Assembly (NCBI GenBank): GCA_028023455.1
Contig: JAQFVV010000021.1
Location: 4,244,853 to 4,308,852, forward strand
DNA: 64,000 nt
Source of the DNA: Epiperipatus broadwayi
Taxonomy: Eukaryota > Onychophora > Udeonychophora > Euonychophora > Peripatidae
Direction: 5' to 3'
Part shown: in pieces, positions 45,024 through 55,959 of the stretch
Numbering within the stretch: position 1 is the stretch's first letter
Layout of the letters: each line of letters starts with the position of its first letter
Position numbers and translations under genes: made by a program
Notes under the pieces: model-generated
Told to the model about the DNA's origin: nothing
Database searches by the model: none
The model's input: only the letters and a program-made list of their open reading frames with translations

Positions 45024-45638
45024 CAGTTGTCTTCAACCTTTTCACACCTGTGGATGGTAGAAATAAGGATAAGGTTCCACGGACCGGCAAAAATAAGGAT
45101 AAGGTTTCGCGGACTGGCAGAAGATTATAGATAAATTTTCTTAAAGATGACCATAATTGTTACAACTGATCAAAACAACAATGTTAAATATACAAGATAA
45201 AGTTATATATATATAACTTTGAGAAGTCTGCTTGTGTTTTAATATTATTTTTATTCTGGTCTGGTTTAATTTTAGATTTGGGGTAGTTTTGATGATATAT
45301 ATATATGGAGTTTGTATAATAAAAAAACTTTTTTTTTAATTTTGAATTTTTTTAGAAAAGTAATAAAAAAGTTAATTCTACCCCCCCCCCCCATAAACAT
45401 CTGTGATAACTAGAAAAACAAATTAATTTATATATGATTGATTAGATTTTGTTTTCTGTTTTTTTTTTTTAATCGGGTAAAAATGAGATGAAAAATAAAT
45501 AAAAATTGTTATATTAATTAAAAGTTTAAACACTTATTATTTTGTTATTACAAACTTTTTTGCCGATCTAGCGTGTGGACTGGCAGAAAAGTTCTGTGGC
45601 CCAGCACTGTTCCGTGGACCAAGGGTTGAAGACCACTG
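45024..45638. mobile_element. hAT-type non-autonomous transposon, 615 bp
   Basis: Bounded by exact 8-bp duplications ATCTAGAG at 45016-45023 and 45639-45646. The ends are inverted: CAGTTGTCTTCAACCTTTTC on the left, and CAGTGGTCTTCAACCCTTGG reading inward from the right. CAGNGGTCTTCAACC ends and 8-bp duplications are diagnostic of hAT. The subterminal parts hold direct and inverted copies of a GGACTGGCAGAA-like word. There is no transposase ORF. C-run at 45381-45392. Confidence 0.9.
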
Positions 45639-45649
45639 ATCTAGAGCAT

Positions 45650-45890
45650 ATAAAATTCATACTGACTATTGATTTTGAGAGAATCATCTAGTTGGTTGGA
45701 GTTTCACTTTAAATTCAGAATTTAGAAATCTAAAGATCATGAAGAAAGAAGAAGAATGTCAGTTGGAATATAGTATTACATATTGACCTGTATGCTATTA
45801 AAACAATTGAATGTACTTGGAAAATTATAAATAAAGACTGAATTTTTCTAAAAACATTTAACAATTAAACTAAATGATAAAAATAGTTCA
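45650..45890 (+). repeat. Family F tail, sense, partner of 44.5-45.0 kb
   Basis: Carries TCTAGTTGGTTGGAG, GACCTGTATGCTATTA and GAATGTACTTGGAAAATTAT as in other F copies. With the antisense copy at 44540-44960 it forms a divergent pair; the hAT element sits at the junction. The CUGAAGA core is lost. Confidence 0.6.
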
Positions 45891-46139
45891 TTACACAAGT
45901 GCAAGAAAAATGCCATTACCCCAAATTTTTAGACATACCAATTGCTTTTGTAATATTGACAACACATTTCTATGTTATTCCAAAGTTTTCTTAAATAAAA
46001 AAATTTTAATGCCTTTATGTTACATTAGTAAGAATCCATGTTTCACTTCCATTGTACAAAATAACAACTTAATTTACAATTAATTTAGTTTTTAATTGGG
46101 CTTTTTATTACTGTTGTCATTTTGTAAAATATTGTTATG

Positions 46140-46425
46140 TTTTGGTAACATTCCATCAATTATATGTGATAATATTTTGCATTATTCCCATTGACTATCA
46201 TTGAATATCTTCAAATACAAACAGTTGTTAGTAATAACACTTAAAAGGAGAGCACAGGTTAGTAGATTACACAATGTTTTAAGTGGTATTATTCTTCACC
46301 CTTTTTAGTGTTGCTGCTCTGGTGAGAATATTCACATGGGAGTCAAACTTACAGCTTTAGATTTTTGAATATTGAATTTTTAAGCCAATACTCTAACCAA
46401 CTAAAATATTCTGACAAAGTCAAGA
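46140..46425 (-). repeat. Family F tail, antisense
   Basis: Minus strand: tRNA-like B box GTTTGACTCCC, AGCAACACU, a stem, then AAAA (46325-46259, CUGAAGA decayed to CUAAAAA), then TAACAACTGTTTG. Confidence 0.6.
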
Positions 46426-46429
46426 ATCA

Positions 46430-46745
46430 CTAAAAATTTTATATATTTATCTATGATGGTAAGTTCAAATTTTCCTGATTGCTTCAATTTTTTAATACTT
46501 TTTTCTAAGAGCAATTGCTAATTAGTGGTTTCCAGACATTTTGTATTGTCACACTGAATTGATTTATTGAATTACCTGTCATACAGGCAGCTTCTTTGAA
46601 TTTTCTTATTTGCATCTTTATCTCTCTATCTAATATTTTTTTTATTTTCCCAATCAAACTCATATTTATTAGTGTACACATGGTCTGCTACTGTAGAAAC
46701 ATCTGTTTTTCGTTTCTAAACCATTAGTTCATGTTCTTTTAATTA
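46430..46745 (-). pseudogene. PLE (family F) GIY-YIG endonuclease relic
   Basis: The minus strand reads KEHELMV, stop, KRKTDVSTVADHVYTNKYEF, DWENKKNI, and after a shift KFKEAACMTG and INQFSV. This is the second half of the Penelope endonuclease, from the K.H block through the ADH.....F.W block to the tail. It is followed in sense by the family F tail at 46425-46140. Confidence 0.7.
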
Positions 46746-46747
46746 CT

Positions 46748-47130
46748 GTTCAAGAGGGCAACTGGAATCAACATGGATAAATAAGTATATAACATTTCAA
46801 CTGATTGTCATCTTTGATAGAGTAACTCAATTGGTTGGAGATTTGCCTTAAAAATTCGATATTCAAGAATCTAAAGATATAAGTTTGACTCCTATGATTA
46901 TATTGTCACAGGTCAGTCCAGTAACACCTGAAGAAAAGTGGAGAATACTACTACTCAAAATGTTGTGTCATGTACTGACCAGTGTGTTATTATTAACAGT
47001 TCTTTGTGTTTGAAAAGTTAAAAAAAATCTTCTAGGCATTCAATGTTTAATGTTAGGTGATGGAAATGGGCTTACATATTATCACATCTAATATACCACC
47101 ATCACAAACCTTCAGGCAAGTATTCCATCA
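46748..47130 (+). repeat. Family F copy, sense, with hammerhead-like core
   Basis: Begins with the last bases of the endonuclease region, then TCAATTGGTTGGAG, B-box-like AGTTTGACTCC, and at 46911-46980: GGUCAG, CUGAAGA, a GUGG...CUAC-type stem, AAAA, GUGU, CUGACC. GGUCAG and CUGACC can pair as the outer part of stem I. GAAA is replaced by AAAA. Forms a divergent pair with 46140-46745. Confidence 0.65.
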
Positions 47131-47139
47131 ATTACGTTA

Positions 47140-47635
47140 TTTTAGAAATTTTTATTAAAAGGACCTTATCATTTTATGATTAGTAGTGCCTTTTATATGG
47201 ATTTAAAACCAGTTGAAATTTAGAATTGGGTGTAAATAGATGAAAATTCATATGTAAGACCTTGAATTTTTTTTCATCCAATGGGTTCATATTTAATGAA
47301 GCTAGCTATCCAATTATTAGTCAGCAAATAAGTAATTAAGTGTTAGGGTTTACAAAAAAGAAATTTTTCATAAATACTTTTTTATTCATAAACAAATAGA
47401 GATCCTTTGTTTTAATAATTTATATTTACATGCCTAAGTTTTTTTTCATATTGCAATAACTTAATTACAACAGTATGGATTCTTTACTATTCATTTAGTT
47501 TTGCTTTTATTTATTTTTTGATAGCAGCCAGTCATTAATGAGAATAGCCACTCTTACTTCAAAAGATGGAATAAAAAAAAATATAAAATAAAAATCTAAA
47601 ACATGACCACCATTTCTTATGCATACACATTTGTT
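47140..47635. other. AT-rich stretch, nothing recognised
   Basis: No gene or repeat recognised by eye. Confidence 0.35.
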
Positions 47636-47639
47636 AAAA

Positions 47640-48560
47640 TATTAGCAACTCTCTCCATACAGTGGTGCCATCTAGTACAAGTCATAGTAATAGATTCTAG
47701 AAGGTTTATGTATGAAAATCCTTATCTAGTGCCTACTCATTCAATAACTCCAAACTACTTTATAGCTTGTAGCCTTCATCAGTGAAGAGCCTTGCATCTG
47801 AGAGCACTGCTTCAAGATCTTAAGATCTAATAAATCCTCCAACTACTATCTTTTATCTAATTAGTTTATTATAAAGCTATGAGCACAAAGTGACAACCCA
47901 ATAATGTGTTTTCTATCAAAACTCATTTGTTTCTATAATCATATAGATCTAAACCTGGTTCAATATACATTTTTGTGTTTTGATTTTTTAATAATCCTAG
48001 TCACCATACAATAGTACTGTGCAGTGTAAGCCATAGTAATCAATGGATGCTAAAAAGTTTGTGTATAAAAACCCCTATATAGTGCCTATTTATAAGATGT
48101 CCCCAGATTAGTTTCAAGTTTGGGGCCTTCACCTGTGAGGAGCCTTGGACCTGAGAGTATTGTATATAAACATTTGGATCTAATGCACCCTCCCTACAAC
48201 ATCCACTTTTTACTTTTTAGTGTTTTAATATTAATCGTATGGTGGTGACTACGGTTATTAAAAACCAAAGACATGAAATTATATAGATATTGAACTGGTG
48301 GCTCGGATCTGTACGATTATACAAATGAATGATTTTGGGTTGAAAACATTATTATGTTTCATGTTGGGCTCATAGGTTTATAGTTAATTAAAAAGGTAAA
48401 ACATGACTGCTAGAGAGTTGCATTAGATTTGAAGATTAAGTGCGTTAATCTCAGATCTAAGCCTTTTCCCTGATGAAGGCCACAAGCTAGAAACTAGCCT
48501 GGGGATATTGAATGACTAGGCACTAGGTAGGAATTTTATGCACAAACCTATAAATAGAAT
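47640..48560. repeat. Family A cluster: two antisense units, then a sense unit
   Basis: Antisense copies at 47640-48000 and 48005-48230; sense copy 48235-48560. Ribozymes: minus 47787-47747 (CUGAUGA kept, UAAA for GAAA, GUU triplet); minus 48141-48100 (CAGGUGA, AUC triplet); plus 48464-48506 (CUGAUGA and GAAAC kept, stem II GGC/GCU, but GCC instead of GUC at the cut). All three should be inactive as they stand. Confidence 0.72.
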
Positions 48561-48564
48561 TGGT

Positions 48565-49555
48565 ACTGTTTAAAATAAAAAGTTAAAGATGATTTTTGTG
48601 ATGCCTAATCAATTCAATTTGTGAAAGACAAACATGTGACTGCATATATCACATTTCTGTTAGATTATTTGCTTGACTTCTAGTGATACTGTCTTTTACC
48701 ATTTTGTAACAAATTTATATGTCCATATCTTATCATACTGAGCTCTTCATTGCATTCTATTAACCAGAGTCATTTTAGAGCACTTTGAGATAATCTAAAT
48801 ATAAATTGGGTTTGTTTAGTCATAAAATATATTTTTAGAAAGCTTATTATCAGGCATTCATTACATATACCAATTCTAATAAAAAAGTGTGTGTTTTCAA
48901 TAGTGAATTCAATGCTATCATACCCTGCAAGTAGAAGAACACCCTGACTAATCTTATGAATTTGCCATTGTATTTTTAGAATTTACAGTAACTCCTTGAT
49001 GTTTTTCCCCCAGAGTGTTAATGTTAAGCTGCTAGGAAGTTTATGCCCCCCTTTGATTGGGCTAAATTACTGTTCTCCATACACAGCATACATTGATTAT
49101 ATTTGCAGTAGATGTATCACTATGATGGGATTTTTTAATCTTTTAATATGTTAAATAAAACAGCATGATGTTGCATGCTTTGCAATTCAACATCCAAACC
49201 AGCTTTTCTATCCAAAAAAAGCTCAATATTTAAACTGATTACCATTCTTGAGCTGAATCATCTGAGATAAAAGTTGATGAAGATATTTTTTCCATTGCAT
49301 TAATTATTTAAAACAATGCACCTTTTGAATTGGCCACAGTGATAAAATCGTCATCATACTGTTAATTTAGAAATAAAGATGATTTAGTTTTAGCTTCTAA
49401 TCAGTTAAAATTAAAAACTCCAGAGAGACAAAAAAATACACAAATTACAAATATATCTACTTGCATCAAGATTGTGCTTTTAATTTGTTTATTTGATACA
49501 TATATATAAACCTTAAGTGCACATAGATAATTGGTTATCATGTGGAAATCATAGC
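48565..49555. other. Stretch with no recognised feature
   Basis: No gene or repeat recognised by eye. Confidence 0.35.
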
Positions 49556-49560
49556 TTAAC

Positions 49561-49660
49561 ATTAACCAATAAAATATCAGTAATCTGTTGTCAAGGCAAC
49601 ACTCCATTTATTATTTGAGTATTGGCTTGACAACAAATTGCTGATAATTTATTGGTTAAT
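49561..49660. mobile_element. Palindromic MITE-like hairpin, ~100 bp
   Basis: ATTAACCAATAAAATATCAG at the left is mirrored by a CTGATAATTTATTGGTTAAT right end. TTGTCAAGGCAAC in the arms also occurs in family P. Confidence 0.65.
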
Positions 49661-50222
49661 TTTAAGCATTGGCTGGGGTTATGTAATATATTTAAATTAA
49701 TATGTTTGCTGTTTGAATATTTATACTTAAATTTATTATTTTACATTACTTATGCATATCAAATATAATAAACAGTCTTAGCAAGTGATCTGAAAGTCTA
49801 TGTATAAGTAAATATATATATATACGTTTATGTGTCCATTAGTATATATGTACGTTAGAGTAAATATTTTCACGGATTTATAATGATGTAAACACAATGC
49901 AGTGCTATGCCCATGTAATAACTAGAGCTATGCTTAGCAGTGATGTTGCTAAGGAAACATCAATTGGCAGACATAAGGTTAAGTATAATAGTTTTTATCT
50001 TAAGTTTACTTAGAAATAAAAAGAAATCATCTTGTTATATGGATTTGAACACAGACTTCTATTTTTATAAATATAAAAGTTTAAAAGAATTCTGTAAATA
50101 ACAATTTATCTCCACTATAGAGTAGTATATATATATAAACTTTGAGTAGTAAAAATGTTTGAAATGGAAAATTTATGCTATATATAACTTTATTAATTTA
50201 ATACATTAACAATGCAAACATT

Positions 50223-50227
<5 letters not shown>
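49661..50227. other. AT-rich stretch, nothing recognised
   Basis: Only short TA runs seen. Confidence 0.35.

Positions 50228-50259
<32 letters not shown>
50228..50259. repeat. (TA)n microsatellite
   Basis: About 32 bp of TA at the left edge of the family B cluster. Confidence 0.9.
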
Positions 50260-50261
<2 letters not shown>

Positions 50262-50420
50262 TAATAAAATCGTGTTATATGTCACATGGCCTATATAGCT
50301 TGCATTTACCACTATGTAATCTAAAGAGCCTGCCATTAGCTCTAAACAAGCTTATTATTTTTTTATGATAAATGCTACAAAAAAAAGCAGTGAAATCATC
50401 TTTATCTAGAATTGTCTCCA

Positions 50421-50461
50421 TCTCCAGACTGATTTCGAGCTATGGCTCTCTTCAGTGAGGA
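50421..50461 (-). ncRNA. Hammerhead ribozyme, family B, core intact
   Basis: Minus strand: stem I UCCUCA/UGGAGA (one C.A mismatch), CUGAAGA, perfect 4-bp stem II GAGC/GCUC with loop CAUA and the usual G-C base pair, GAAA, minimal stem III (A-U, U-G) with loop CA, and GUC. Predicted cut between 50427 and 50426. Confidence 0.75.
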
Positions 50462-50837
50462 GATAGGACACCAAATTAAAAAAACTAACTCAATATAAGC
50501 ATTTATCTAAAAGTTAAGTCTTAAGAAGATCTGAAATTTATACATCTACAAATCTTTAAATTCAACTCTCCAACTGAAATAATCATATGGGTCTAAACTT
50601 AATTAAGAAATCCCATATATTAATGGGTTTTGTTATTTAATTTAGCCAAAGCCCCCAACAGCAAAATAATGATAGTAATAAAATCATGTTATATGTTACT
50701 TGACCTATATAGATTGCATTTACCAATATGTAATATAAAGAGCATGACAATAGCTGTAAACAAACTTGTTTTTTTTTTTTTTTGATAAATGCTCCAAAAG
50801 AAAGAATTCAAATCATCTTTAGCTAGGATCGTCACGA

Positions 50838-50878
50838 TCCCCAGACCAGTTTCAAGTTATGTCTCTCTTCAGTGAGAA
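50838..50878 (-). ncRNA. Hammerhead ribozyme, family B, core intact, weaker stem II
   Basis: Minus strand: stem I UUCUCA/UGGGGA (six pairs with two G-U), CUGAAGA, stem II GAG/CUU with a wide loop, GAAAC, 2-nt loop UG, GUC. Cut predicted between 50844 and 50843. Confidence 0.65.
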
Positions 50879-51525
50879 GCTAGGACACCAGATTAAAAAA
50901 AAACTAACTCAAAAGATAAATAAATCCTTATCCTGAGTTAATTTTTTAAATCTGGTGTCCTAGCACTAATGAAAGCCATAGCTCAAAACCAGTCTGGGGA
51001 TGGGGGCAATCCTAGAAAAAGATTTGAATGCTTTCTTTTATAGCATTTATCATAAAAAAATAATAATAAGCCCTTTTAGAGCTATTGGCATGATCTTTAT
51101 ATTACATATTGGTAAATGCAAGCTATATATGTCATGTGACATATAACATGATTTTATTACTACTATTATTTTGCTGTTGGGGCTTTGGCTAAATTAAATT
51201 ACAAAGCCCATTAATATATGTGATTTCTGAATTAAGTTCAGACCCATATGATTATTTCAGTTGGAGAGCTGAATTTAAAGATGCACAGATGTCTAAAATT
51301 TCAGATCTTCTTAAGAGTTAACTTTTAGACAAATGGTTATCTTGAATTAGTTTTTTTAAATCTGATGTCCTAGCTTTTTACTGAAGAGAGCCATAGCTCA
51401 AAACCATTCTGGGGATGGGGACAATACTAGATAAAGATGATTTAAATGCTTTTTTTTTGTAACATTTATTATAAAAAATAAGCTTGTTTAGAGCTATTTG
51501 TATGCTTTTTATATTATATCATATA

Positions 51526-52444
51526 TATAATGTATATTTAACATTAAAATTTATAATTGATTGATATTATTTTTAATGCACATATAATAATATATTTTCA
51601 ATGTGTAATCATATTTGTCTTTTTTTAAAAAAAAAAAAAAGAAATGAGATATTTTTTTAGAATAGTGGAGTTAATTTTTTATTTTTAATCACTGATAGCA
51701 TAAACTATTATATCTAAGAGTTATTTTTACATCATTTGAATTATAATTTTTTAAGGAATGTAATAAACCTGTTATCAAAAGTTCAGTTTTAAAATTTATT
51801 TTACCAAAATTTGAATTTTTGCTTAAATTTTTAAATTAATTATAAATATACATTTTATTTTATAATAATGATTATATATTTTTAGTTTATTACATTTTGT
51901 GGAATAATACTATTATTTCTGTGTATAATATTTTATTTTTATGTGAAGTAAACTGAAATTGTTATAAAGAAATTGTATCATCAACAAAATGAAAAAAAGA
52001 AATACATTATTGTAAGAATATAATTAGTAAGATTAAATATTTTATTTGATTTATGTTTTGGAAATGAGACATATATTTTCTTTCACTTTTAATATGTGAC
52101 TTTTTTACTTAATCCAGGGACTTTCTTTTTTTTTATATTTTTATTTTAAGTTTTAAATTTATATTTTATTTCAGAATTTTATAAAATATGTATCATATTA
52201 TAAATATTTGTGGAAGATTATTTATTAACTTTTAGGATCATCTGACTGAGTCCTTTGTTATGAGAAGAAACACCATGTGGTAGTGAAGTATTTGACAGTT
52301 TTTTACTTTATATTGATTTGTGGCTGATGTTTAATTTTGGAGTTTTGTAATCCAACTACTTTTCTTAAACATATAATAATGGTTGGGGTTAATTTATTAT
52401 AATCTTTATCTTTGTTTCATGCATTTAATTTATTTATGTATGTG
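51526..52444. other. Very AT-rich stretch, nothing recognised
   Basis: No gene or repeat recognised by eye. Confidence 0.35.
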
Positions 52445-53178
52445 TATATATACAATCAAGTCATATATCATATGACTTATATAACTTGCATTTACAAACA
52501 TATAAAATACAGTGCATGCTAATAGCTCTGAATAAGATTTTTTTATGATAAATTCTACAAGAGAACAAACACATTCAAAATCTTTATCTAGGATTGTTCC
52601 CATCTCCAGACTGGTTTTGAGCTATGACATTCTAGAAGCTAGGACACCTGATTCAAATACTAACTCAAGCTAAGCATTTATCTAAGACTTAACTCTTAAA
52701 AAGATGATCTGAAATTTTCAGACATCTACATGTCTTTAAATTCAGAGATCTCTTGTAGCATTTATCATAAAGAAAGTAATAAGCTTGGTTAGAGCTATTA
52801 GCATGCTCTTTATTTTACATATGTGTAAATGCAAGCTATATAAGTCATGTGATATATGACTTGATTTTATTGCTATTATTATTTGGCTGTTGGAACTTTG
52901 GCTAAATTAAATTGCTAAGCTTATTAACATATGATGTATCTGAATGTAGTTTAGGCCCTATAATTATTTCATTTGTCGAGCTGAATAGATGTCTGAAAAT
53001 TTCAGATCTTCTTCTTAAGAATTAAGTATTAGATAAATTCTTAACTTGAGTTATTATTTTGAATGTGGTGTCCTAGTTTCTCACTGAAGAGAGCCATATC
53101 TTGAAACCAATGGGGAAAATCCTAGATAAAGATCTTCAATGCTAAATAAAGATTTCAAATGCGTTCTCTTGTAGCATT

Positions 53179-53179
<1 letters not shown>
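52445..53179. repeat. Second family B cluster, divergent pair, split by family C
   Basis: Antisense 52445-52748, sense 52750-53179; the sense unit resumes at 54403-54440 (GTTTAGCATGCTCTTTATAT) after the family C insertion. Ribozymes: minus 52640-52602 is ruined; plus 53079-53115 keeps CUGAAGA and GAAAC, but the GUC triplet is deleted (CCAAUGGGGA). Confidence 0.7.

Positions 53180-53210
<31 letters not shown>
53180..53210. repeat. (AAT)n microsatellite, left flank of nested family C
   Basis: 31 bp of AAT. The equivalent tract at 54364-54402 ends the nested insertion. Confidence 0.9.
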
Positions 53211-53211
<1 letters not shown>

Positions 53212-53357
53212 TGAAACACGGCCTTATTATATACCTGTGCCTATATATGTAATATATAGGATATATGAGCACATACTTTTACACAACTCACCACTCTCCA
53301 CTCTATCTAATAACACTGATACACTTAAACACATATATGCCGAAAAGATAAATAATC

Positions 53358-53401
53358 ACCAATATATGTTTTTCATGCTAAAACAGCAATCATCAGTTGG
53401 T
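53358..53401 (-). ncRNA. Hammerhead ribozyme, family C, core kept, stem III imperfect
   Basis: Minus strand: stem I ACCAA/UUGGU, CUGAUGA, stem II UGCU/AGCA, GAAA, AUA triplet. One substitution gives an A.A mismatch inside the 3-bp stem III. Confidence 0.65.
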
Positions 53402-53827
53402 CAGGATTATCACTCCTACACACATTTACTATAAGTGCTCATATATATTAAGATAGACAATCTTCATACTTTAATGGACAGGCTTCAATCTACTCCCCAC
53501 TCCAACTCTTCAACCATCTATCCAATTGAAAATCTGATGATGGAATGCTCAAAGGCCACCCTGAGGCCCAAGATTCTTGTCACACCCATGTTGACCTAAG
53601 GTCAATATGAACCCCACATGTACAGGACGTAATCCATTTAATACATATGCAAGGTTGGGCAGACATCTCTACAATGTAATAACTGAAACACAGGCTTATT
53701 ATATACCTGTGCCTATATATGTAATATATAGGGTATATGAGCACAGACTTCATACGACCTCCATTCTCCACTTTATCTAATAACACTGATACATTTAAAC
53801 ACATATATGCTGAAAAGATAAATAATC

Positions 53828-53871
53828 ACCAATATACGTATTTCTTGCTAAACCAGCAATCATCAGTTGGT
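53828..53871 (-). ncRNA. Hammerhead ribozyme, family C, best copy
   Basis: Minus strand, 44 nt. Stem I ACCAA/UUGGU (5 pairs), CUGAUGA, stem II UUGCU/AGCAA (5 perfect pairs) with loop GGUUU, GAAA, stem III AUA/UAU (3 pairs) with loop CG, triplet AUA; cut predicted between 53833 and 53832. No mismatch anywhere. Type I with a very short stem III, as in Penelope-type elements. Confidence 0.82.
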
Positions 53872-54362
53872 CCAGATTATCATCTCTTACATATATATAC
53901 CCATATATTACATATATAGGCACAGCTATATAATAGTCTGGCTTTCAGTTATTACATTGTAGAGATGTCTGCCCATCCTTGCATATGTATTAAATGGATT
54001 ATGTTCTGTACATGTGGGGTTCAGATTGACCTCAGGTCAACATGGGTGTGACAAGAATCTCGACCTCAGTGTGGCCTTTGAGCATTCCATCATCAGATTT
54101 TCAATTGGATGGATGGTTAAAGAATTGGAGTGTAAAGTAGATTGAAACCTGTCCATTAAAGTATGAAGATTGTCTATCTTAATATATATCTGAGAACTTA
54201 TAGTATATATGCGTAGGAGATGATAATCTGGACCAACTGGTGATTGCTGGTTTAGCATGAAATACGTATATTGGTGATTATTTATCTTTCCGGCATATAT
54301 GTGTTTAAGTGTATCAGTGTTATTAGATAGAGTGGAGACTGGTGGGTCATGTGAAAGTCTGT

Positions 54363-54363
<1 letters not shown>

Positions 54364-54402
<39 letters not shown>
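54364..54402. repeat. (AAT)n microsatellite, right flank of nested family C
   Basis: About 39 bp of AAT. It appears to be the duplicated target of the family C insertion into family B. Confidence 0.9.
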
Positions 54403-54440
54403 GTTTGTTTAGCATGCTCTTTATATATATATTATTTGTT

Positions 54441-55179
54441 AAACAAACATTTACTTTTCTTATATTTACTACAAACTATTGCTTTTTTATTTTTATTTTA
54501 GTGGTATAATAGTATTGAAGTATTATTTTTCATATACCATTTTCCATTTCTATTATTAAAAGCAGTGGTTTTTTTTATTTTTATAATTTTTATTTTTAAA
54601 TTTCCAACAATTTTGGCTTCTTTATATAGATCATTTTAGAGTTTTAATTATATACATCCAATGTGTTGAAAATTTAATAATAAAAAATAAGAAAACCGAA
54701 ATTTTTCAGTCTTTTTGATAATAAAAATATATATGGATAAAGAATTAATGAGTACGATTTTAGGAAACTTGGGATGCCATATATAGATATTATTTCTTTA
54801 ATCTACCAACTATAATGATATTGAAATATATACTTAGCGTATCCTTAACAATCTTCATTAAGAAGAAACTGTTCGTCCTGCATTCTTTTTTCTCTATTTG
54901 TTTCTTAATGTTTCATAACTATGTCTTACATTGACAACAGAAATTTTAAATGAATTTTAGTGCCAATCACTTCAAAGTTAAACATTATGCCAAATTGCAA
55001 AAACGAAAGCAATCGTAAATTATTTCTTCATGTTCAATGAAATTTTTCAGAAGAAGGTAAATACAAATATTAGTATTTAATATCAACATTACCACATGCA
55101 TTCTTCCAATTTTCTAGCATATTTTTATTATTTAGTCATTTTGTATATAGTTTTGTCAACAATTTTTCTATTTCTTCAC
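54441..55179. other. AT-rich stretch, nothing recognised
   Basis: No gene or repeat recognised by eye. Confidence 0.35.
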
Positions 55180-55560
55180 CTGTTTCTTTTAAGATACTAA
55201 TAATAATTTCATCATTCACCAAATTTAGGGCCTTTTCCTTCTTCACAGATTTAGTTGCATGTCTCACCTCTTCATTTAAAATGATTGGCAATTCAGAATT
55301 AGTTTTTTATTACTATCCACACATTTCATGATGTCATCTCTCTTTTTAATTGTAATTACAATTTTGGTATTTTTCTTTAGTACTACTTTCTTACTTTCAC
55401 CTGATAACTCTTTCACATAACAATTATATCATTTACATATCGGAGCCAAATAAAATAACATTTTAGCATCTATCTTTAGTACTATTTTCTTACTTTCATC
55501 TGGTAACTCTTGCATGTAATAAATTTATCAGTCACATGTCTGAGCTAAATGGAAGGTCTC
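55180..55560 (-). pseudogene. RTE-like LINE relic, minus strand
   Basis: 55330-55185 read on the minus strand gives the linker block ILNEEVRHATKSVKKEKALN, matching 5790-5870 in copy 1. The blocks near 55440-55375 and 55545-55470 both carry the ELSDESKK segment (PDESKKI), indicating a local duplication. Confidence 0.65.
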
Positions 55561-55910
55561 TTACTAGCTGCATTTAATACTTAATTTAATAATTCCATGT
55601 TTTTAAAAATATTTCAACTATAGCATGTTAAAAATTATTAATATATATATAGACATAATTTGATTAGTAAGTGAAATCACTATTATATATACAAAGTTAA
55701 ATCCGCATCCTACATATATTGACATGCAACAACCAATCAGACTGGTTCTGTGGACTGAATGAAAACAATAGCAAACCTGACCATATATATATAATTCCAA
55801 GGAAGTCAAGTCATACATTATGTGAATTAATTTAATAAACTTGTACTACAAATGTTATATAATGAGTGTGTATAGCTCTTAGCAAGATTTTGTGAATATA
55901 ACTTAAATAG

Positions 55911-55952
55911 CCTCACTGATGACAGCCAACAGCTAGAAACTGGGCTGAATAT
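55911..55952 (+). ncRNA. Hammerhead-like relic, not in families A-G
   Basis: CCUCA, CUGAUGA (55916-55922), stem II AGC/GCU with loop CAACA, GAAAC (55936-55940), then GGC where GUC is needed, then UGAAUA, which partly pairs with CCUCA. The core is complete except for the cleavage triplet. It most resembles family A in layout. Confidence 0.5.
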
Positions 55953-55959
55953 ATGAATA

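Larger units (their letters stand above)
50261..51525. repeat. Family B cluster: tandem antisense and tandem sense units back to back
   Basis: Antisense units start at 50261 and 50674 (period about 415 bp). At about 50935 the orientation flips, and the sense side again carries two ribozyme copies 415 bp apart (50966 and 51381). Together it is a large palindrome. Intact hammerheads lie on the antisense side; sense copies are damaged: 50962-51001 has CUAAUGA and AAAA, and 51377-51416 has CUGAAGA and a perfect stem II but AAAA and UUC. Confidence 0.8.
53211..54363. repeat. Family C cluster nested in family B: tandem antisense, then sense
   Basis: Antisense units with ribozymes at 53358 and 53828 (period 470 bp), then a sense copy (about 53895-54363). 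The sense ribozyme, 54232-54275, has CUGGUGA, so a core A is lost; everything else is intact. Words shared by all units: CACACCCATGTTGACCTAAG and CTGATGATGGAATGCTCAAA. Confidence 0.8.

Noticed and set aside
53081-53272. ORFs with poly-Tyr or poly-Ile stretches
   Set aside because: They translate the (AAT)n tract.
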